This document shows, one piece after another, positions 1 through 6,359 of a stretch of DNA of 8,004 nt. The notes below the pieces were generated by a model. The model was not told where the DNA came from. It ran no database searches and was given only the letters and a program-made list of their open reading frames with translations. The stretch comes from Gammaproteobacteria bacterium (GTDB taxonomy: Bacteria; Pseudomonadota; Gammaproteobacteria; UBA11654): positions 7,683-15,686 of the forward strand of contig PBEI01000023.1 in the NCBI GenBank assembly GCA_002718375.1, read 5' to 3'. Each line of letters opens with the position of its first letter. Position 1 is the stretch's first letter. A program made the position numbers and the translations under genes.

Positions 1-903
1 GACCCCAATCAAGCTCTTGAAACCCCAATCGGTCGATCAGGGCGGCAAGAGACTGTTAGAAGACCTTTCAGCTTAGATGCATTAGACGAATTTGAGCCAA
101 TCATCGATCAGATTCACTCATATTCAGATGCCATGAACATTAAGATTGATACTTTAGAGCATGAGATGGGAACGGCCCAACTGGAGATCAATTTTGAGCA
201 CGATGATCCATTAAAGATTTGCGATCAGGTGATGATCTTTAAAAGACTCATCAGAGAAGCTGCAATGCAGCATGGGATATATGCAACTTTCTTAGCAAAG
301 CCTCTGGAAGACCAGCCAGGGAGTGCAATGCATTGGCATATTTCATTGGTTGATAATGAGTCTGGAGAAAATGTATTTTCAAACTCAAATAAAGAGACAG
401 AAACATTCAAAGGTTTTATAGCCGGCTTGCAGCAGTTCACCTCTGAATCAATTTTATTCAATGCTCCATATGTGAATTCATATCGAAGATTTCAACGGTT
501 CCAAAATGCACCAATCAATCTCTGCTGGGGCTATGACAATCGAACCACTGGACTGAGGGTTCCCACCTCATCACCCGAGAATAAAAGAGTTGAGTTCAGA
601 ATTGGTGGAGCAGATGTAAATCCATATTTATCGATTGCTTCTTCTCTTGCTTGTGGCTACTTGGGCATACAGAAATCACTGCAACCAACTGCACCCGAAG
701 ATTCAAATGCTTCTAATATGCAATTTAATTTACCAAAGAATCTTTCAACCGCCATTGATGTTTTGAGAGACAGTGAGTCGATGCCCGCATTGATGGGCAA
801 TAGATTTTTGCAAATTTATGTTGCAATGAAAGAGGATGAGTATAATGAGTACTTTCAGGTAATCAGCCCCTGGGAAAGAGAAAACCTTCTATTGAGTGTT
901 TAG
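1..903 (+). CDS. puuA: gamma-glutamylpolyamine synthetase (glutamine synthetase family), 5'-truncated
   Basis: The reading frame is open from base 1 to the TAG at 901-903, giving 300 residues; the ATG at 133 is internal because family-typical sequence (PIGRSGRQE, then RPFSLDA.DEFEPI) precedes it. Family proteins are about 450-470 residues, so roughly the first third (beta-grasp domain and start of the catalytic domain) lies outside. In window codon numbering, glutamine-synthetase catalytic motifs are visible: the AQLE metal/glutamate strand (59-62), PGSAMHWH with the paired His (111, 113), NRTTGLRVP (180-188) and RVEFRIGGADVNPYL (196-210). The wording matches the PuuA/SpuB/PauA branch rather than GlnA. 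Known family role: ATP-dependent ligation of glutamate to an amine of putrescine or another polyamine in the cytosol, the first step of the gamma-glutamylated pathway. The next gene starts 2 nt after the stop and the FAD oxidase that would use its product is two genes on, which supports the assignment. Whether the preferred substrate is putrescine or spermidine cannot be told. Confidence 0.9.
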   Translation, partial: DPNQALETPIGRSGRQETVRRPFSLDALDEFEPIIDQIHSYSDAMNIKIDTLEHEMGTAQLEINFEHDDPLKICDQVMIFKRLIREAAMQHGIYATFLAKPLEDQPGSAMHWHISLVDNESGENVFSNSNKETETFKGFIAGLQQFTSESILFNAPYVNSYRRFQRFQNAPINLCWGYDNRTTGLRVPTSSPENKRVEFRIGGADVNPYLSIASSLACGYLGIQKSLQPTAPEDSNASNMQFNLPKNLSTAIDVLRDSESMPALMGNRFLQIYVAMKEDEYNEYFQVISPWERENLLLSV

Positions 904-905
904 AT

Positions 906-2270
906 ATGCATAAAGAATTAAAAAACTGGCAAAAGCTTGATAGCGACCATCATCTTCATCCGTTCACTGATCATGGTGAACTGGCAGAAAAGGGCACCAG
1001 AGTAATCACAAAAGGTGACGGAGTTTATATTTGGGATGCAGAAGGCAATCAAATACTCGATGGCATGTCAGGCCTTTGGTGTGTCAATTTAGGTTATTGG
1101 AGAGATGAGCTTTCTCAAGCTGCTTATGAGCAAATGCAGGAGTTACCCTATTACAATAATTTCTTTCAATGCACGCATCCCCCTGCGATTGAACTCAGCA
1201 GAGTCATTGGAGAAGTTGCACCAGATCATTTGAATCATGTTTTCTTTACTGGGTCTGGCTCCGAATCAAATGATACCGTCTTAAGGATGGTTAGATATTA
1301 CTGGAGTCTTCTGGGTCATCCAAACAAGCAAATTATCATCGCAAGAAATAATGCATATCACGGCAGCACAGTAGCTGGAGCAAGTTTAGGGGGGATGACT
1401 GGAATGCATCAACAAGGTGGTTTGCCTATTCCAGGAATCGATCATATCAAACAACCATATTGGTATGGAGAAGGAGGAGATCTTGATCCTGATGAATTTG
1501 GCATAAATGCAGCAAGAGATCTTGAAAGAGCAATTGAGCATCACGGAGTAGAGAATGTAGGTGCATTTATTGCAGAGCCCATTCAAGGTGCTGGTGGCGT
1601 GATTATTCCGCCAGATAGCTACTGGCCAGAGATTCAAAGAATATGTGATCACTATGGAATTCTATTGATTGCCGATGAAGTCATCACAGGATTTGGGAGA
1701 CTTGGAGAGTGGTTTGGATCAACTTTCTATGAGATCAAACCAGATATGATTCCATTTGCTAAAGGTGTCACTTCAGGATACTTGCCACTGGGTGGTGTTT
1801 TAGTCAGCGATCGGGTAGCAGGAACCATAATCGAGGAAGGCGGTGAGTTTGCTCATGGCTTCACGTATTCAGGACATCCAGCAGCTTGTGCTGTGGCTCT
1901 CAAGAATATTGAGCTCATCAAGAAAGAAAATATCTTGGACAGTGTAAAACACTCGATTGCACCCTATTTAAGGGATAAATGGTTGTCTCTAGGAGATCAT
2001 CCAATAGTTGGAGAGGCTAGGATAAAAGGGTTAATGGGAGCAATTGAACTCACTAATGATAAGTTAAAACGATCCAGATTCCCCAGTGATTTCAATGCGG
2101 GATCATTGTGTAGAGATATTTCGATAAAAAACGGGTTGGTCATGAGGGCCGTTGGCGACAGCATGATCATTGCGCCACCCTTGGTGATCAATCATGAGCA
2201 AGTTGATGAGCTTGTAGATAAGGCAAGAACTGCCTTAGATGAGACGCAAGAAGTTATCCAAAAGCTATAG
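906..2270 (+). CDS. spuC: polyamine:pyruvate aminotransferase, class III PLP enzyme (SpuC type)
   Basis: A complete 454-residue protein, the usual length for SpuC-like omega-aminotransferases. Fold-type I, class III landmarks are in order: substrate-side motif MSGLWCVNLGY near residue 55, phosphate-binding GSGSESND (116-123), YHGS with the aromatic residue that stacks on PLP (Y151-H152), AEPIQGAGG near 225, DEVITGFGR with the pyridine-nitrogen Asp (D257) and the Schiff-base lysine K286 in FAKGVTSGYLPLG. Known role of close relatives: transfer of a terminal amino group from putrescine or other diamines to pyruvate, giving 4-aminobutyraldehyde and alanine in the cytosol. It starts 2 nt after the preceding stop with only a weak GAG-like site at 894-896, so translational coupling is likely. 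This chemistry runs parallel to the glutamylation route of its neighbours, as in the Pseudomonas spuABC cluster. Related enzymes act on beta-alanine, taurine or GABA; the neighbourhood favours polyamines. Confidence 0.88.
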   Translation: MHKELKNWQKLDSDHHLHPFTDHGELAEKGTRVITKGDGVYIWDAEGNQILDGMSGLWCVNLGYWRDELSQAAYEQMQELPYYNNFFQCTHPPAIELSRVIGEVAPDHLNHVFFTGSGSESNDTVLRMVRYYWSLLGHPNKQIIIARNNAYHGSTVAGASLGGMTGMHQQGGLPIPGIDHIKQPYWYGEGGDLDPDEFGINAARDLERAIEHHGVENVGAFIAEPIQGAGGVIIPPDSYWPEIQRICDHYGILLIADEVITGFGRLGEWFGSTFYEIKPDMIPFAKGVTSGYLPLGGVLVSDRVAGTIIEEGGEFAHGFTYSGHPAACAVALKNIELIKKENILDSVKHSIAPYLRDKWLSLGDHPIVGEARIKGLMGAIELTNDKLKRSRFPSDFNAGSLCRDISIKNGLVMRAVGDSMIIAPPLVINHEQVDELVDKARTALDETQEVIQKL

Positions 2271-2279
2271 TCGACTGAC

Positions 2280-3566
2280 ATGAGAGAATCCATAGATTAT
2301 CCAGAGTCTTATTACTACCACACTGCAAACAATCTCAAAGAAAGACCCTCATTAAATGGTTCGCACGCCACAGATATATGTGTCATAGGCGCAGGCTACA
2401 CAGGACTTTTAACCGCATTAAACCTTTCTGAAAGAGGATACGATGTCACAATTTTGGAAGCCAACAAATTGGCATGGGGGGCCTCAGGGCGAAACGGAGG
2501 GCAGGTTGGAAGCGGCCATAACAAAAAGATTCATGAATTGGAAAAAGATTACGGCAAGCAACTGGCCAATGAGCTTTGGCAGCTCTCAGAATATGGAAAA
2601 AGCATCGTAAAGACCAGAATTGAAAAACATGAAATTGACTGTGACTTGAAGGCAGGTAATGCAAGTGTTTCCAATGACAGGGGCGATGATCATCATCATA
2701 AAGAATATGTAGAAAAACTAAACTCAGATTATGGTTATGATTTGGTTCGTTACATGACCCCCGAAGAGGTGAGAGAAATGTTTCACAGCCCATACTTTGA
2801 TGGAGGCGGGTCTCTGGACATGGGTGGAGCGCATCTTCATCCGCTCAATTATGCACTTGGGCTTGCAAAGGCAGCAGAGGATTCCGGCGTCAAAATTTAT
2901 GAAAATTCTAGAGTAACATCGTATTCAAATGGCTCCCCTTGCATTGTTAAGACCAATCAGGGTGAGGTCAAAGCCGAACATGTTGTTCTTGCTTGCAATG
3001 GATACCTGGATAACCTAGAAAACAAGTTGGCCGTTAAGATAATGCCAATAAATAATTTTATCCTTGCCACTGAGCCAATGAGTGAAGAGGAAGTGAGATA
3101 TATAAACAGGGATGATGTTTGTGTACACGACAATAAGTTTCACGTGCACTATTTTCGTATGTCTCAAGACAAAAGACTCTTGTTTGGCGGAGGAGAGAGC
3201 TATGCAAGAAATTTTCCAAATGATTTGAAATCGTATGTAAGAAAAACAATGCTGGATGTTTACCCACATCTACATGATAAAAGAATTGACTATGCTTGGG
3301 GTGGAACAATTGGAGTGACGGTAAATCGAATGCCGCATGTTGGCAGATTGCACACCAATGTATATTTTGCTCATGGGTATTCAGGCCATGGGATAGCAAT
3401 GGCAAGCCTCGCAGGCACAGTCCTTGCTGAGGCAATTGATGGCTCAGTGTCCAACCTTGATATTTTCTCCAAAATTAAAATCCCCACTTTTCCAGGAGGA
3501 ACGCTACTGCGATGGCCTGGATTTTATCTTGGCATGCTTTATTACGCTCTGAGAGATCGGTTTTGA
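2280..3566 (+). CDS. puuB: gamma-glutamylpolyamine oxidase, FAD-dependent (PuuB/PauB type, DAO fold)
   Basis: A 428-residue D-amino-acid-oxidase-fold flavoprotein. A short N-terminal lead (SYYYHTANN) precedes the Rossmann dinucleotide-binding strand DICVIGAGYTG (GxGxxG at 37-42), the ribose-binding Glu at the end of strand 2 (E60) and the WGASGRNGGQ segment (66-75) typical of the PuuB/glycine-oxidase-like group. The C-terminal FAD-contacting motif AHGYSGHG is at 364-371, followed by the family-typical tail RWPGFYLGMLYYALRDRF. There is no signal peptide, so it is cytosolic. Known role: oxidation of the free amine of gamma-glutamylputrescine to the aldehyde, releasing ammonia and H2O2, directly after PuuA. 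It lies 9 nt after the aminotransferase with no obvious Shine-Dalgarno sequence, and its TGA overlaps the TTG start of the next gene. The exact substrate (glutamyl-putrescine or a longer polyamine conjugate) is inferred from context. Confidence 0.88.
   Translation: MRESIDYPESYYYHTANNLKERPSLNGSHATDICVIGAGYTGLLTALNLSERGYDVTILEANKLAWGASGRNGGQVGSGHNKKIHELEKDYGKQLANELWQLSEYGKSIVKTRIEKHEIDCDLKAGNASVSNDRGDDHHHKEYVEKLNSDYGYDLVRYMTPEEVREMFHSPYFDGGGSLDMGGAHLHPLNYALGLAKAAEDSGVKIYENSRVTSYSNGSPCIVKTNQGEVKAEHVVLACNGYLDNLENKLAVKIMPINNFILATEPMSEEEVRYINRDDVCVHDNKFHVHYFRMSQDKRLLFGGGESYARNFPNDLKSYVRKTMLDVYPHLHDKRIDYAWGGTIGVTVNRMPHVGRLHTNVYFAHGYSGHGIAMASLAGTVLAEAIDGSVSNLDIFSKIKIPTFPGGTLLRWPGFYLGMLYYALRDRF
3551..3566 (+). 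promoter_or_regulatory. translational coupling site: Shine-Dalgarno and TTG start overlapping the puuB stop
   Basis: A purine-rich GAGAG (3551-3555) lies 7 nt upstream of a TTG at 3563-3565. That TTG shares three bases with the TGA stop of the oxidase (3564-3566), a TTGA overlap analogous to the common ATGA type. The arrangement decides the start of the binding protein, because only this start puts the Lys-Lys and hydrophobic core of the signal peptide at the N-terminus. It implies that ribosomes finishing the oxidase re-initiate on the binding protein. Seven A residues (3566-3572) follow directly. Confidence 0.75.
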
Positions 3567-4648
3567 AAAAAAGTTGGACAATCATCTCGACATTCTTTTT
3601 TCTATCATTTCTACTCCATGCTGAAGAGGTAAGAGTCTACAACTGGTCAGACTATATTGACCAATCTGTCATTGATCAATTTGAGGAGTCAACAGGAATT
3701 AAAGTCATCTACGATGTTTTCGATAGCAACGAGGTGCTTGAAGGAAAGCTCCTTGCTGGTTCAACGGGATATGACATTGTTTCACCAAGCATTGAATATC
3801 TTGGCAGACAGATCAGGGCAGACATTCACCTAGAATTGGATAAAACGGCTATACCTAATTTCAATAACTTGGATCCAATTATGATGGAGTTGTTGAGTTC
3901 GATGGATCCAGAGAATAAATATGCCATTCCATACTTATGGGGAACCACAGGCATTGGGTACAATCGTGCAGCCATAGATGAAATCATGGGTGAAGGTTTT
4001 AAGATGAATACTTTTGATATTTTATTTAAACCAGATTTGATAAAGAATTTTGAACAATGCGGCATCGCTTTTCTTGACGCACCAAGTGAGGTTTTTAAGG
4101 CAGCGCTTTTTTATATTGGAAAAGATCCCAATACAAAAGATCCATCAGATTACAAAGGCGAGGCTTATGAGCTTTTAAAAAACATCAGGCCATATATTAG
4201 ATATTTTCACTCTTCAAAATATATAAATGATCTTGCTAATGGGGAAATATGTCTTGTGTTTGGATGGAGCGGGGACATTTTGCAAGCTGGCGATAGAGCA
4301 AGAGAGGTTAACAATGGCATAAATATTGAATACGAGATTCCACTTGAGGGTGCTCAGATGTGGGTGGACATGATGTCTATACCAAACGATGCTCCAAACG
4401 CTGAGAATGCTCACTTATTCCTTGATTTCATTCTCCAACCTGAGGTTATGGCTATGATTTCAAATAAGGTTAAATTTCCAAATGCAATTCCCAAGTCTAA
4501 AAAATTCATCTCAAAAGATATCCTGAATAATAAAGCAGTCTATCCTGATAAGCAGACACTGAATAAGCTCTTCATCGCAGAGATAGCAAACCCGAGAGTC
4601 GATCGTATGATGACCAGACAATGGATCAATATTAAAACGGGTAAATAA
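3563..4648 (+). CDS. potF: periplasmic polyamine-binding protein of an ABC transporter (PotF/SpuD/SpuE type)
   Basis: I start this gene at the TTG at 3563, giving 361 residues that begin with a good Sec signal peptide: MKK, a hydrophobic core IISTFFFLSFLL, and likely cleavage after HA (residue 20). The in-frame ATG at 3512 would add 17 residues inside the previous gene, and a GAGAG site at 3551-3555 is well placed for the TTG. The mature protein aligns to E. coli PotF with a constant offset of 9 and no net gaps through the ligand site. Conserved ligand residues are W28-S29-D30 (PotF 37-39), S76 (85), E176 (185), W235 and D238 (244, 247) and D269 (278). Differences are W267 for F276, F305 for Y314, and E78 for S87. 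It ends in INIKTGK, as PotF does. Role: captures polyamine in the periplasm and delivers it to a PotGHI-like permease, which is not in the window. Ligand could be putrescine, spermidine or both. Confidence 0.92.
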   Translation: MKKSWTIISTFFFLSFLLHAEEVRVYNWSDYIDQSVIDQFEESTGIKVIYDVFDSNEVLEGKLLAGSTGYDIVSPSIEYLGRQIRADIHLELDKTAIPNFNNLDPIMMELLSSMDPENKYAIPYLWGTTGIGYNRAAIDEIMGEGFKMNTFDILFKPDLIKNFEQCGIAFLDAPSEVFKAALFYIGKDPNTKDPSDYKGEAYELLKNIRPYIRYFHSSKYINDLANGEICLVFGWSGDILQAGDRAREVNNGINIEYEIPLEGAQMWVDMMSIPNDAPNAENAHLFLDFILQPEVMAMISNKVKFPNAIPKSKKFISKDILNNKAVYPDKQTLNKLFIAEIANPRVDRMMTRQWINIKTGK

Positions 4649-4651
4649 TTA

Positions 4652-6355
4652 ATGTTTAACAAAAATAAAGTTATAAAACAAACAGTATTATTATTTGCAG
4701 CACTTTGTATTACCGATCTTATAGCAGAGGATAGCAAAGCTTATATCAACGGAAGCATTCATACATTTGACGAGAAGCTAACCGTTGCAGACTCTATTCT
4801 GATTAAGGAGGGTATCATTCAACTGGTAGGCAGTCAGGCTGATGTATTGGAGAAAGCAGATGAGTTTACTAAGATCATCAATCTTCAAGGGAAGATGATG
4901 ATGCCTTCCTTTCATGATGCTCATGCTCATCCTATATGGAATGGAATGGATTTTTTACAGTGCTCCCTTTTTGACTTGCTTAGTATCAATGATATCCAAG
5001 AAAGGATTAGGGACTGCTTAGAAGAAGATCACGTCAAAAACTCAGGTTGGGTTATCGGAGCAGGATTAAATGCTGGATTGTTTCCAGCTGCAAATCCGAA
5101 TAAATCACTGTTCGATGAAGTCAGTAAAGATATCCCAATATATATTGAGATGTCAGATGGACACAATGCATTGGTGAACACAAAAGCACTTGAATTGGCA
5201 GGCATCAATAAAGAAACGAAAGATCCTTTTAAGGGGATCATAGAAAGAGACCCAGTCACAGGAGAACCAAGCGGCACACTAAGAGAGCCATCAGCAATGA
5301 ATCTTATTGCTGATGTACTGCCAACTGAGACACCAGAGCTTCGCTTAAATGGTCTTTTGTATGCTCAGAATGTTGCAAGTAGTTTTGGTATCACATCCAT
5401 GATTGATGCAGCTGTGAATGAGGCATACTTGATAAGCTTTAGAGATCTTGCAGAGAGAGGAGAGTTAAACCTGAGAATAACTGCCTGTATCGAGTATGGA
5501 AGACAGCATTATGTTCAAGAAATTTCTGGCTTCGAAGACATATATAAAAGAAGGTCAGAGTTTCAGCACGCTAGAATTAACAGTAATTGTGTGAAGATAT
5601 TTATAGACGGGGTACTTGAGGGACAAACTGGTGCGATTCTTGAGCCATATCTTGATTCTGGATCTTACGGACAGTTATATTTCACTCAAGATGAATTAAA
5701 CAATGCAATTGCAAGATTTGATGCAAACGATACACAAGTCATGACCCATGCAATTGGAGATCGCGCAGTAAGATCAGTTCTTGATGCCTACCAACATGCA
5801 ATCAAGACCAATGGCATTAAAGATAATAAGCATCATATTTCTCACCTTCAATTGATTCATGAGAATGACATACCAAGGTTTTCAAAGCTGAATATCTCAG
5901 CTAACTTTCAAGCGGCATGGGCTATTCCAGATGAGTGGATTACTGAGATAAATATTCCAGAACTTGGAATTGAAAGAGTGAATCGAATGTATCCGATAAG
6001 GAGTATTCATGATGCTGGCGGGACAATTGTTGGCGGAAGTGATTGGGCTGTTACAACAATGAATCCATTGATCGCAATAGAGACAGCAGTGACAAGACGA
6101 GATCCAATCAATCGTGTTGAAGGAACATTGAATGAAAAGGAGAGGATGGACCTAACCGAAATGTTGAAGGCCTACACAATAAATGCTGCAGAGGTAATGC
6201 ACCAAGGCGATCTAACTGGAAGCATTGAAGTTGGTAAGTTCGCAGACCTGATTATCCTTGAAAAAAATCTTTACGAAATATCTCATAATGAAATTGGTGA
6301 AGTGAGAGTCATTGAGACAGTGCTTGAGGGAAGCACTGTTTTCAGAATAGACTAG
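4652..6355 (+). CDS. exported YtcJ-like metal-dependent amidohydrolase (Amidohydro_3 family)
   Basis: A 567-residue amidohydrolase-superfamily protein of the YtcJ / N-substituted formamide deformylase-like group. A Sec-type signal (Lys-rich start, core VLLFAALCI, likely cleavage after LIA, residue 25) precedes the small beta-sandwich part (AYINGSIHTFDE...) and the TIM barrel. Metal and catalytic landmarks: HDAHAHP (H91 and H93 as the HxH pair), VKIFIDGV with K315 as candidate carboxylated Lys, THAIGDRA (H366), HHISHLQLIH (H398) and GGSDWAV with D464 as the catalytic Asp. The C-terminus returns to the sandwich (GKFADLIIL). Known members hydrolyse C-N amide-type bonds, but most have no assigned substrate. 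It starts 3 nt after the binding protein and ends 4 nt before the next gene, so it is co-transcribed with polyamine genes; a polyamine-conjugate substrate is inference only. C19 is not in a lipobox (Leu at -1), so a soluble periplasmic form is more likely than a lipoprotein. Confidence 0.85.
   Translation: MFNKNKVIKQTVLLFAALCITDLIAEDSKAYINGSIHTFDEKLTVADSILIKEGIIQLVGSQADVLEKADEFTKIINLQGKMMMPSFHDAHAHPIWNGMDFLQCSLFDLLSINDIQERIRDCLEEDHVKNSGWVIGAGLNAGLFPAANPNKSLFDEVSKDIPIYIEMSDGHNALVNTKALELAGINKETKDPFKGIIERDPVTGEPSGTLREPSAMNLIADVLPTETPELRLNGLLYAQNVASSFGITSMIDAAVNEAYLISFRDLAERGELNLRITACIEYGRQHYVQEISGFEDIYKRRSEFQHARINSNCVKIFIDGVLEGQTGAILEPYLDSGSYGQLYFTQDELNNAIARFDANDTQVMTHAIGDRAVRSVLDAYQHAIKTNGIKDNKHHISHLQLIHENDIPRFSKLNISANFQAAWAIPDEWITEINIPELGIERVNRMYPIRSIHDAGGTIVGGSDWAVTTMNPLIAIETAVTRRDPINRVEGTLNEKERMDLTEMLKAYTINAAEVMHQGDLTGSIEVGKFADLIILEKNLYEISHNEIGEVRVIETVLEGSTVFRID
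6315..6342 (+). terminator. hairpin with short T-run at the end of the amidohydrolase gene (possible attenuating terminator)
   Basis: A perfect 9-bp inverted repeat, ACAGTGCTT (6317-6325) and AAGCACTGT (6331-6339), flanks a 5-nt loop GAGGG. It is followed by TTT (6340-6342) and then C, and the stem may extend by a G-T wobble and an A-T pair. The geometry resembles a weak intrinsic terminator or an mRNA-processing stem. It lies inside the last codons of the amidohydrolase, 20 nt before the start of the next gene. The stem is only 4/9 G+C and the T-run is short, so strong termination is unlikely; it could lower expression of the last gene or be chance within coding sequence. Confidence 0.3.
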
Positions 6356-6359
6356 CTCA

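Noticed and set aside
133..903. Reading the first gene as a complete 256-residue protein starting at the ATG at 133.
   Set aside because: The frame is open back to base 1 and the upstream residues match the PuuA family, so this is an internal Met of a truncated gene.
2446..2793. 115-residue open frame on the minus strand.
   Set aside because: It is antisense to the well-supported FAD oxidase, is rich in His, Cys and Pro with no recognisable domain, and has no ribosome site or operon context.
3058..3435. 125-residue open frame on the minus strand.
   Set aside because: Antisense shadow of the oxidase C-terminal half, low-complexity His/Leu-rich composition and no domain.
3512..3562. ATG at 3512 as the start of the polyamine-binding protein.
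   Set aside because: It lies 55 nt inside the oxidase gene, places 17 extra residues with charged and polar positions ahead of the signal peptide, and is outcompeted by the TTG at 3563 with its GAGAG site.
3566..3572. Run of seven A residues right after the stop/start overlap, considered as a programmed frameshift site fusing oxidase and receptor.
   Set aside because: The oxidase already ends with its family-typical C-terminus and the receptor has its own signal peptide, so a fusion makes no functional sense; the A-run simply encodes the signal-peptide lysines.
4652..4735. Possible lipoprotein signal on the amidohydrolase (Cys at residue 19 after a hydrophobic core).
   Set aside because: The residues before the Cys are F-A-A-L, so -1 is Leu rather than Gly, Ala or Ser; cleavage after LIA at residue 25 is more plausible.
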